Shown one piece after another: positions 11,730-21,300 of a DNA stretch of 64,000 nucleotides (position 1 is its first letter; each line of letters begins with the position of its first letter). Both the position numbers and the translations under genes were made by a program. The notes under the pieces were generated by a model, which was given only the letters and a program-made list of their open reading frames with translations, had not been told where the DNA came from and ran no database searches. This stretch comes from Opisthocomus hoazin (taxonomy: Eukaryota; Chordata; Aves; Opisthocomiformes; Opisthocomidae): contig NC_134439.1 in assembly GCF_030867145.1 (NCBI RefSeq), positions 6,175,379 through 6,239,378 on the forward strand. The letters run 5' to 3'.

Positions 11730-12353
11730 GGTGCCCTCATTTCCCCATCCGCACACCAGCCTTATGCTCCTGACCTGCTCGGTACCGCTCCAAGCGACGC
11801 GGATGAAGAACGTAGTGCGAGATCATGATTATTTTAAAGCTGGGCGCTCGCCCACGATAGGCACCTCTGCCGGGGAAGCCGCTGCCTCCATCCATCTCGG
11901 AAGCAGCGGAGTGTGAAGGAGAGCACCCGACCGGCCCCCGCAGCATCCGAGAACTGCCTTGGCTGGGTGTAATTGAAAAGGCGATGGAGGGTTGGTAAAT
12001 GCTTGCTTTAGGGCAGAAACCACTCAGGAGAGGCTTGATGAAGTGCTCACAAGATGAAAATGCCCCATTTTAGCCTTAATTCCCTCCCACCACGAGGATT
12101 CATTTCACACTGTGCCCTGAGATGCCCTGGCACCTCCACGCACAGCGCCGGAGGGCAGAGATGTGATCCGGGTGGGCAGGATGGGGCAGCCAGGCCATTC
12201 GGGAACCGCGCTGCTGTCACAGCCGGGATGCTGGTGCTGGGCTTCAGGCTCCGTCCCAGAGACCAGGGTGCCGTCCCCAGGCTGGACATTTTGGGGGTGC
12301 TGATGCAGAGGCGATGCCCATGGCTCTCGTGACGTCCCTCCTTGTCACTGCAG

Positions 12354-12463
12354 CGCTGATCCGGAGGAACTGCACCGAGTCGGGATGGAGCTTCCCCAGC
12401 CCTCCCTACTACAACGCCTGCGAGCTGGAGGCCATTGGCAGCAATAACGACACCGAGGCCAAG
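12354..12463 (+). CDS. Receptor exon 4: last ectodomain cysteines
   Basis: Residues 102-138. Contains RRNCTESGWS and YYNAC, matching the CT(I/E)xGWSxPxPxYxxAC signature with the last two conserved cysteines. NCT is a potential N-glycosylation site and NDT near the end a second. Phase 1 in, phase 0 out at GTAAGT. Confidence 0.93.
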
Positions 12464-12715
12464 GTAAGTGGGTCCCCTGGGGCCCGTGGGCACCTTCCCT
12501 AGCACCCCTCTACCCCACATTGACCCATGCTGTTGGGCAATGAAACACAAAGATGCTCTCGGGGAAGTCTCGCTGGCCTCATCTTTGTTGCTGGGCTGCC
12601 TGGAGGGATCTGAGCTTGGCAAGGGCTGGGACATCACCCTGTCACCTCCCAGCCCATCGCAGAGCAGCACCTCCCAGCCCATGCTGCCTCACTCCACTGG
12701 TGCTTTCCCTTCCAG

Positions 12716-12813
12716 AAAGGCTATTTTGTCACCATGAAGGTGCTTTACACCTGTGGCTACTCCACGTCCCTGGCAGCCCTGTTCTTGGCCATCGGCATCT
12801 TCTCCTGCTTCAG
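12716..12813 (+). CDS. Receptor exon 5: TM1
   Basis: Residues 139-171 (last codon split). KVLYTCGYSTSL leads into a hydrophobic helix ending IFSCFR, which is TM1. This matches the K(V/I)(I/L)YT(V/A)G(Y/H)S signature of the family. 98 nt, GTAGGG donor. Confidence 0.93.
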
Positions 12814-13315
12814 GTAGGGCTCGGCGCTGGCTGCTCCATGGGCTGCACCCGGAGCAGAGCAGGGTAAATCATCAGCGGGGATGGCTGCTCTCAGTCTCTG
12901 CACTCCCAGAGCAGCCAGGCTCCATCCCTGCCTACACGGATAACCAGGGAGGCATGAGATGAACTGCAGCATTGTCCTTTCCTGCTGACACACAGACTTT
13001 AAACCCTCAGGTTTCCCTCTCAGGCTTTGTTTTTGCAGACCTCGCTGTGCTGCAGAATTATGCTCTCCAGAGGTGGCTGGAGGATGTTCCCCAGCACACC
13101 TCATCCCCGGGCAGCAGTCTCGAGCACAGCACAATCCTGTCCTTCAAGATTTCAGAGCAGGAAAACCTTCTTCAGGGCTTTGTGCTTGACCACCACCAAT
13201 ACATGGTCCCCTGGGCTGGGGTCCAGCTGAGGCAGCAGCTCCTGAAGGAGAAGCTTCTCTGCCCATCTGCTCTCTCTGCTCCTCCCTGGGCACAGCACAT
13301 CTCTTGCTCCCGTAG

Positions 13316-13448
13316 GAAGCTGCATTGCACCAGGAACTCCATCCACATCCACTTCTTCACCTCCTTCATACTGCGCGGGGCCGCTGTGTTCATCAAGGAT
13401 GCCGTGCTCTTCTCGGATGAGTCCGTCGACCACTGCACGATGTCAACG
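13316..13448 (+). CDS. Receptor exon 6: ICL1, TM2, ECL1
   Basis: Residues 171-215. Begins (R)[14 protein letters not shown], the class B intracellular loop 1 and TM2 start, and continues [16 protein letters not shown] and DHCTMST. The second half is the best match to GHRHR in the protein. An Asn-Ser replaces the usual Asn-Tyr after Arg in RN(Y)IH, a minor deviation. Confidence 0.94.
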
Positions 13449-14010
13449 GTAAGGAACCAAGTCCCAGCCTACGCATGGTGCAGGAAAGAGCCCATGTGCT
13501 GATCTGGAGGGGTCTAGGTGGTTTTGCATTGGATTTAACACTGCAAAGAGGAGGGATAGAGAGGTTGTGAACCTGGGGAGGAAAGGCTGGCTTGGGTGGG
13601 CTTCAGGAGGTTCATGGCAGCATCTCTGCATGGGTCCTGTCTGCAGAGAACATGTTCTGAACATGTTCTGACCTCAAAGCTCTCTCTGGTCTCAGAGAGT
13701 CTCCCAGTGGGACTAAAGCTCTGCACAACCGTAGTAGCACCATGTACAAGCAAACAGACCTTGCACCACTGGATGTGCAGATCTGGGGTTGTCAGCAGAA
13801 ACAGAAACCTCTGCAGGCAGTCCAGATACAAACCCGTGGACTCCAGCAGACACAGGTTTCTAAAGGTCAATAACACGGGGGCTGCACTGAAAGTCCATCA
13901 CAGGTCTCCTCGAGTGGATGGATGGGGAGGCAGACCATCCCCTGTGCCCCCAGCACAGGGTCTGACGCCAGCCAGCACTACTCAGCCTCTCCTCCTCATC
14001 ATCCTCACAG

Positions 14011-14164
14011 GTGAACTGCAAAGCAGCCATCGCCTTCTTCCAGTACTCAGTCCTGGCCAACTTCTACTGGCTGCTGGTGGAGGGCATGTACCTGCAGACC
14101 CTGCTGCTTCTGACCTTCACCTCCGACAAGAGGTACATCTGGTGGTACATCCTCATCGGCTGGG
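14011..14164 (+). CDS. Receptor exon 7: TM3, ICL2, start of TM4
   Basis: Residues 216-266. VNCK contains the TM3 cysteine that pairs with ECL2. ANFYWLLVEGMYL is the strongly conserved TM3 core with the E of the class B HETx polar network. It ends in WWYILIGWG at the start of TM4. 154 nt, phase 1 out, typical for the family. Confidence 0.95.
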
Positions 14165-14842
14165 GTGAGTGTGGGGCCCCCCAGCACATCAACCCCCCAC
14201 CAATGGTGCCCCTTGACACAGACCAGGGTTAGGCACCGCTTTCAGAGATTGCCTGGACTTGCTGCTCCACGATCTGCCTGGCCAAAGCTCCACAGGCATG
14301 GTGCTCCCCATGGCTCCTCTCAGCATGGCTGTGTGCTCAGTGGGGCACCCACCAGCTCCTGCCAGCCCCCGGAGTGGGTCGGGCAGCATGGCCTCACCCA
14401 GCTTCACTTTCGCAGCACGTGTGCAGAATGACTCGAAGGGGAAAACACATGTGAACGCCCACCAACGAACCTCTGCAGCAGCATCTGCTGCCAACCCATT
14501 CTGAATGTGGTCCGAGTGGGACAAAGACAGCTCCTTCCTTCTCCCCAGATCCATCTGGTGCTGGAAACACCCATCCCAGGTGCCTAGGTTAGATGTAAGA
14601 GCACAGAGTGAGGCAGGAGGGTGGCCAGGAGGTGACACACAGACAGGCACATCACCTTCAGTGGGCACCATCCCTTTTTAAAACTTGGAGAAGGGGGAAA
14701 GGCTGTCACCTTCCTGTTGCCTCCAGAGCCCCAGACCTGACCCAGGCACGTGTTTTTGGGGACAAGGGATGGCGAGGAGGTACGGGGGTTCCCCAGAGCC
14801 CCTGGGTGACTCCACATCCCTGCCTGGGTCCTGTCCTTGCAG

Positions 14843-14903
14843 GTGTCCCCATGCTGACGGTCTGCGTGTGGGTGCTCACCAGGCTGCAGTACGACAACCA
14901 CGG
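14843..14903 (+). CDS. Receptor exon 8: TM4
   Basis: Residues 267-286 plus a split codon. GVPMLTVCVWVL completes TM4 of the family GWGxP motif. 61 nt, the usual size for this exon in secretin-family genes. Confidence 0.92.
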
Positions 14904-15180
14904 GTAAGAGCAGCCTCTCCTCTTCTTTCTCCAGGCCAGCTCACCCACGTGTCCCCCGTGCAAGTCCTGGGGGACAAACCTCTTGCATGGAGGGGTCAGG
15001 AGGAAGAAATGAGGCAGCACTTAATTTTATTTCTGTTTTCTGGTGGGGCCTATGCTACGGTGGGGCTCTGTTGCAAGAGGTGCTGTGCAAATGGGGCAGG
15101 GGGCTGGGGGTAGGTGGCAAGGTGGGAGCGGGGCTAGAAGGGCGCAAGTGTGTGGCAGAGCCATTTCTTCTCTCCCATAG

Positions 15181-15247
15181 GTGCTGGGATGACTACACCA
15201 GTCTGTATTGGTGGGTGATCAAGGCTCCCATCCTCCTGGCCATATTT
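15181..15247 (+). CDS. Receptor exon 9: ECL2 and start of TM5
   Basis: Residues 287-309. CWDD is the conserved ECL2 motif, with the cysteine that bonds to TM3. YWWVIKAPILLAIF opens TM5 (family consensus WWIIKGPI). Ala replaces the usual Gly before Pro. Confidence 0.94.
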
Positions 15248-15355
15248 GTGAGTATGTCCCTTAAGCATCCCGGCCCCAGAGCTGGGGGTCCCTCACGGAC
15301 AGGGGAACCCAACCAGGGGTCTGTGCAGAGCCTGAGACATGGCTTCCCATGGCAG

Positions 15356-15447
15356 GTGAACTTCCTCATCTTCCTCAATGTCACCAGGATGTTAGCGCAG
15401 AAGATCCGGTCCCCGGACATCAGCAAAAACTACAAGCAGCAGTACAT
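15356..15447 (+). CDS. Receptor exon 10: TM5 end and ICL3
   Basis: Residues 310-340. VNFLIFLNVTRML is the conserved TM5 end, followed by the basic ICL3 QKIRSPDISKNYKQQY that contacts the G protein. GTAAGG donor, split codon ATG. Confidence 0.94.
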
Positions 15448-15687
15448 GTAAGGGCTAATTTGGGCAAGGGGGAGCTCCCCTGACCCCAGATTCTGGGGGG
15501 ACCCAGGGCAGCAGGGACCTTTCCCTGGAAGAGCACAGAGGAGGACCACCCTTGGAGCCTCCAAGACCTGCCTTTCATGGAAAACCTACTTTGAGTTAAG
15601 ACCAAGCTGCCGGGAAGGGCTCGTCTCGCCGGGCAGCAGGACCATTGCCTACACCCAGGTCCCCGCTCATGCCACCACTCTCCGCAG

Positions 15688-15817
15688 GAGGCTGACGAAG
15701 TCCACGCTGCTCCTCATCCCTCTCTTCGGGGTGCACTACGTGGTGTTCGCACTCTTCCCTGAGCACATCGGTGTGGACGCCCGGCTGTACTTTGAGCTGG
15801 TCCTCGGCTCCTACCAG
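15688..15817 (+). CDS. Receptor exon 11: TM6, ECL3, start of TM7
   Basis: Residues 340-383. [20 protein letters not shown] carries the class B TM6 PxxG kink and the H of the polar network. Phe-Glu-Leu-x-Leu-Gly-Ser begins TM7. Donor is a weak GTGCAG. A 130 nt exon, standard size for the family. Confidence 0.95.
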
Positions 15818-15961
15818 GTGCAGACTGCGGAAGATGGGTTGGCAAAATCTGCATGTACCCATCCCTTCCCATCCCGAGATCACACCAGGAGCCCCTGGGA
15901 TGTGCTGCGGGGGCTTTGCACTCTTTTGGGAGAGCACTGTGTCCCAGGCACCCCTCAAACA

Positions 15962-16362
15962 AGTCTTATGAGGAGCGGCTGAGGGAGCTGGGGCTGTTTG
16001 GTCTGGAGAAGAGGAGGCTGAGGGGAGACCTTGTTACTCTCTACAACTGCCTGAAAGGAGGGTGTAGTGAGAGGGGTGTTAGTCTCTTCTCCCAGGTAAC
16101 GAGCGATAGGATGAGAGGAACCAGCCTCAAGTTGTGTCAGGGGAGGTTTAGATTGGATATTAGGAAAAATTTCTTTACTGAAAGAGTTGTAAATCATTGG
16201 ACCTGGCTGCCCAGGGCAGTGGTGGAGTCCCCATCCCTGGAGGTGTTCAAAAAACATGTAGATGTGGCACTTCGGGACATGGTTTAGCAGGCATGGTGGG
16301 GTTGGGTTGATGTTTGGACTTGATGATCCTAGAGGTCTTTTCCAACCTTAATGATTCTATGG
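15962..16362 (+). mobile_element. CR1 LINE, 3' fragment, inside receptor intron 11
   Basis: Sense CR1 3' end (same subfamily as the 1741 copy) ending 'ttccaaccttaatgattctatgg'. It lies in the 729-bp intron between exons 11 and 12, in the same orientation as the gene, and makes up more than half of that intron. Confidence 0.93.
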
Positions 16363-16546
16363 TTCAAACACCAGGGACAAAGCACAAGGGCTGAGGTCAG
16401 ATGAACAACGCGCACTGATCCCATACCCCTACTGCTGGTGGGATGGGATAATAGGTGTTGGAGGATGCTAGATGCAGGCAGCAGATGAGCACGGAGGGGT
16501 CCAGCCCCTTCTCTCAGGTGAAATTTGTTCTTTATGTCCTTTTCAG

Positions 16547-16588
16547 GGGTTCCTGGTGGCTCTGCTGTACTGCTTCCTGAATGGGGAG
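16547..16588 (+). CDS. Receptor exon 12: 42-nt TM7 exon
   Basis: Fourteen residues, GFLVALLYCFLNGE, the TM7 end with the family VA(L/I)LYCFLN(G/Q)E motif. A 42-nt exon at this place is a hallmark of secretin-family receptor genes; in several relatives its skipping removes TM7. Confidence 0.95.
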
Positions 16589-16631
16589 GTGAGTGTCCCC
16601 CCCAACATCAACCCCCTGGGCACCACAGCTG

Positions 16632-16800
16632 CACACATGGGCACACAGACACCCCCAAGGGTGCACCTCAGTGTGCACCACGCACACACACCCATGCATG
16701 TGTGCACACATGGGCGTGCAGACACCCTCAGGTGTGCACCCCAATGAGCTTTGCATGCACACAACCACGCACGTGTGTGCACACGTAGGCGTGCAGACAT
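16632..16800. repeat. CA/GT-rich degenerate repeat
   Basis: Irregular 'cacacatgggc' and 'gtgcagacac' type units repeat in intron 12, giving many low-complexity open frames rich in Cys, His and Thr. Confidence 0.8.
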
Positions 16801-16925
16801 GCATGGGCGTCCCTGCTCTCTTGCACCCCAAATCCCTTGTCAAGCCCAGGGTGCAGCTCCCGCTGCTCTGCCAGGTGCTGATGGGTGCTCTGGGGTGACA
16901 GCACCCATCCGTGATGTCGATTCAG

Positions 16926-17018
16926 GTCCAGGCTGAGATCAAGAGAAACTGGGGCAAGTGGCAGTCATCCATGGAGAGCAATGTCTTCAACCTGGTGACC
17001 CAAGACTTCACAGCATGA
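16926..17018 (+). CDS. Receptor exon 13: C-terminal tail and stop
   Basis: Residues 398-427 then TGA. VQAEIKRNW is the conserved helix 8 region (EVxxEI+xxW). Only about 20 residues follow, so the tail is short for the family. It has Ser/Thr residues (SSMES, VTQDFT) that could be phosphorylated during desensitisation, which is inference. Confidence 0.93.
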   Translation, partial: VQAEIKRNWGKWQSSMESNVFNLVTQDFTA

Positions 17019-17773
17019 TGAGGACAGCATTTGTGGGGGAGGTGCCTCCCCAAGGATGATGGTGGTGGTGCAGCTCCACGGCTACGGTCCCAGAAACACA
17101 GTAGAATGGATTTTGCAGGTTCTGGGTCTGGCATCCTCAGAGGGTGGTGAAAACGGCCACTGGGAAAGGCTCTGCTGCTCGGTTGCTGGCAGATCTGGTG
17201 GATCCATGATGGTGTCTCACCTGCCCAAAGGTCCCTTCGTGGTTTGGTCAGTGTTTTAGGCAAAGTGAAGAGAGCTTCTCCATGTTTTCTGCCCCAGGAC
17301 TGGGTAGGAGACACAAATATCATTTCACAAAGGACATCTGGCAATTTTCATTTGACACTGGAATGAAAACTGAAATGGCCCCAACACTGAGGGTTTTTTT
17401 CCCCTCCTTCTTTGGTTTATAAAGCCACTTCCCTTATGGGAAGATGCCTAGACACAGCCCCCAGGAGCCACTCTGAGGGTGGGAGAAGCAAATACAAAGA
17501 CAGACAAAACCCAACAGCTCTCTGCGTGAGACTCCCGATGGTCTCACGGCTCAGATCTTCCTGATTTCCAAAATGTTTCCCTTTCTCCCATGCCTGTGCT
17601 TCAGCTGCTCTCGGTGCTGGGGACGACAGTCCATCATCCTTGCCATGCCAGCGTGGACGGCTCTGTAGCTCTCCCAGGGGATTTCCACCGGAGGGACTGG
17701 ATGGTTCACAAGCAGCAGGACTCACCTGTCTTCACTGGGGACCCATTTGCCTGGGACGAGCAAGGTTTTTGCC

Positions 17774-17779
17774 AATAAA
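17774..17779 (+). terminator. Polyadenylation signal AATAAA for the receptor gene
   Basis: The first canonical AATAAA in sense about 755 bp past the receptor stop codon. Another AATAAA lies at 18304-18309. Which is used cannot be read from the sequence; the 3' UTR would be about 0.78 or 1.3 kb. Confidence 0.5.
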
Positions 17780-18309
17780 ATCTTGTTCTGAAATCCAGCA
17801 TCGCTTTTTGGAGGTTTGGTTTGCTCTACAAACCCAGATGACTTGGTACCAGGCTGGCTAGAGGGTGGAAACTCTGCCAGTATCTGTAATGCCTGGAAAT
17901 ACTCCATGGGGGGGAGAAATATCTGCTTTTTCTCTGCCTGGTGAAGCAGCCAGGCTCTGGGCATGGCCATGGAGAGCAAATGGAGGAGGAAGGCGAGGAA
18001 GAGCACAGATGGGTGCAAAGCAGGCTGTCCCAGGGGTGCTGGGGTGCTGCTCGGAGCTGCTGCCACCACGCTGCAGCCTCGCCCCGTTCACCCCCACGAG
18101 CATCCCTTGCCCTCCCTGGGCTGAGCTCCTGCCTTGGCAAACGCTGTCTCCAGGAGCGAGAAAGGCCTTGAATGTCCTTTCCCCAAACCTCCCGGTGCCT
18201 CCCGGCTGTGCCGTGTTCACGAGACCCGAGCCACCCGATCTCAGCAGAGCTTCTCACACTTCCTGGGTTGTAATTTCTCCATGTAGCCACATGTCCTGCA
18301 TTAAATAAA

Positions 18310-21300
18310 ACCCGTGTGTTGGCCCCTTTCCAGACTGTAGGTTCTCCAGAGGTCCCGTCTGGTCTCAGGAAGAGGCTTTGAGAGGGAAACAGAGCCCCAG
18401 ACTTGATTTGAGGTGAGATGGAAGACGTTCTCTTAAACAGCCCCCCAGGTCAGTAACATCCTGCGTCACCAGCCAGGAAACCTCCCGAGGAGCATGGCAG
18501 CGGTCAAACAAATGCCTGCCTGCAGCCACGAAGAGACCACAGGTGAATAAACATCTCTCTCCATCATTAGCGAGGAAGATGATGTGCCGGCAGGGATGTG
18601 AGGGAGCACCAGATTGCACCAGGACTGGGGATGCCCGGTGGGAATGTCACGGTTGCCATCAAGCTTTGACAAGCACTGGGTTTTTCATGTATTTTCAGCT
18701 GCAAATCGGTCTTCCTGGGTGCTAAAGCTGCACCCCAAGTGACCTCCTGGGGTTTGCTGGGCGCTGACCCCGTGGTCTCCCTGGTGCAGAGCCCACTGTG
18801 GGTGCAGGGGGGCTGATGTGCCGCTGCCGCGAGGACTTTCCATCACTTCCAGTCTGCAGGGGAGGTTTTCTAGAGGATTTGCTGCATCTCTAGCTTGGAC
18901 CATGCCCCGTAGCTGCACATTTGGGGCAGCTGAGCCCAGGCGCAGCAGGGCCAGGTCTCATCCCCGTCTCCCCTCCAGCACGGCCCAGGGTATCCCCGCA
19001 GCCTGGCATCCCCTCACCCGCCTGCCCTGGGGGTCCCTTGTCGTCCCCTCGGGCAGAGGGGGGGGTTTTGCCTGGAGCCGGTGGGTGGCACTGCGGCCCC
19101 GCAACACGACATCGGATCCAGGGTGTCAGCCCCGGAGTGTCAGCGTCCCTGCACAGACCTCCTGGACATGGGCTCAGCCGCCGCGGAGGGACCCTGTCAC
19201 TTCCTGGGGGCTGCGGGCTGCTGGTCCTGGGTGCCAGCACCCAGTGACTCTGCCCGGGGCCCCAGGAGCATCCAGGGAGTAAGGTAAGGGACACATCGCT
19301 TCGGGGGAGTGTGCACCCAGCCCCGCACGTGTTCCAATTTTCAGCAAGAGCTGGGACCCCCCAGGGTCCCCCTCGGCAGCCCTGGCCAGGTGAGGGTTAA
19401 CCAGTGACAGGGATGGGGATAAGGCTCAGGACTGGGAGAGCTCTGCCTGGTGCTTCTTTCCCTGCCCGCACCCTCTGCTCCTCCCTGCTTGGGTACTGAG
19501 GGTGCCCCGATGCCGGTGCCCACACCCGCTCCTTCAGCCCTGCTCCGGGATGTGCCAGGCTCTGCGGAGTGGGGAGTTCACCCTGCTAATGCCCCTTCCC
19601 CGCGCCCCAGCTCGCTGGCACAGTTTGCTTCCACCCTGCCTAGCGCGGGCAGCTCTGCCTCTGCCCAGCTCCTGCCTGCGCAGGCATCAGCCAGAGCTCA
19701 GCCCCACAGACTCCCACGGAGGCAGCCAGCTCCATGGCCGGGCAAGGGTCGGGATGGACCCAGCACCGGCAAGTTTGGGGGCACCTCCAAGACCCCTGGG
19801 TCCCACAGGCTGTACCAAGCATTGCCCTTATCCCTCCCTGGCATCCCAAAGGACACAGTTTTTGCACCCAAATTGGTGTTGCGAGTACCCCTGGGTACCC
19901 CAAGCTCCAGTCCCAGTTGGGATTTAGCTGGTTTTGCAGGCAGAGCTGTGTCCTTGTGCCTGCCCAGTGCCTGGATGGGCACCCGAGGGTGCCCCCGGCT
20001 TCCAGAAGGGCAGGAGCCACATCCCAGGGTTTCCACCCTCACGTGCCTCACCCCAGGTTTGCTCTAGGCTATAGGCAAAGCAAAAAAAGACCGGTGCAGC
20101 TTGTGCAGGCTTCCTGGTGGTGTCAAGGCTGGGCTTGGGGCAGCTGATGGGACCCGCCGAGCATCCCCTGAATTTCCTGCTGTGATCAGTGGAGCAAGTG
20201 GAAAGTCCCCACAGCCACAGACACAGGATGTCCCTGTCCCTGCCCTCCTCATCGGCCAAAACCACCGACCACCGGACACGCAGGGGATGCTCTTTGCCCT
20301 TGAGTGTGGGCTGTTGCTTGGCTCTTGAGCTCCTGATGGCCTCCCGGCGCTCTCCACCTTGGTTGTAGCAATTCCCTAGGAGCTAACATGGGGCTCTTCA
20401 CTCCCTCCTTCCCTTGGCTTTAGCCCTTCTGAGCCCAGCCTGGGCTCCAAGTCAGCAAAAAGAACCCTGGGGCTGGTTTTTAATTGAAGAAATCAAAGTT
20501 ATACTTCCCAAAGCACACCTTCAGCACCTTCCACGCGGAGCTAATCCTCTGTCCCACACTGCACAACCTCCCCCTCGAGAGCTGAACCCGGTCTCCTGGC
20601 CTGCTGTATTTACACTGTCTTGAACAAAAAAGGAAAATCATTGAGTGAAAAGCAGAATTGAGCCAAGGAACTCCACTTCCCAGCTCGCTGGGTGCTCAGG
20701 TGTACAGTCTTGGCTCTGTTTTTATTGATGGCATGGGATGCTGGCGAGCACAAGGAGCCTCACGGGTGAGGAGCTGGAAGAAAGGAAAGGCGAATTGCCA
20801 CAGGAACGTGGCAGCAACGGACACCAGGCTGGGGAGGGCTGGTGCTTCAGCTCCGATAAAGCGCACGCCAGCATGGGAAAGTTGCTATGGGGTATTTTTG
20901 GACAGGGCAAGCAGCAGAAGAGTTGCACAGAGCTGGCTGTGTTGGAGAGACCACTCCCCTCTGACCAGGCTGGGTGCTGGGGTGGTTGGTCCACACCCAG
21001 CACAGCCCTGTGCACCCCAAAAGGGGTGAGCCCTACAAGCTGGGCAACCCTCTGTGCTCTCCTCCCAACCGTGGGGTGCCTTCTGTGCACCCCACACGCC
21101 CGTGCAACTCCCTGGGCATGCAAAGAGCACCCAAAGGCAGGACAAGAGTGGAGGCAACCACACAGCAAGCCTCCCTTTTGCACTACCCCGTGCCAGCCTG
21201 GTCCGGCTCAGACCCTCGGGGGTCCCCCCACGCCGGGTGTGTGCCAAGGGACACGGGGTGAGGTGTGCTGGTGTCGCAGCGGGGTGACCCTGCATGGCTG

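Larger units (their letters stand above)
5515..17018 (+). other. Gene: class B1 GPCR, GHRH-receptor-like (complete CDS, 13 exons)
   Basis: Spliced CDS: 5515-5586, 8242-8365, 11277-11384, 12354-12463, 12716-12813, 13316-13448, 14011-14164, 14843-14903, 15181-15247, 15356-15447, 15688-15817, 16547-16588, 16926-17018 (1284 nt, 427 residues). All junctions are GT-AG and keep frame. The product is a plasma-membrane peptide-hormone receptor: signal peptide, ectodomain with the six family cysteines, seven helices and a short tail. Matches to GHRHR include the HP(D/E)C start of the mature protein, WDGxxCW, and FIL+xxAVF(I/L)KDAxLF...DHC in TM2/ECL1. Family knowledge implies Gs/cAMP coupling. The location beside SCN4A, unlike GHRHR itself (human 7p14), argues for the paralogue called GHRHR2 or PRP receptor, absent in mammals. 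The exact orthology is an inference, so no symbol is given. Confidence 0.85.
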
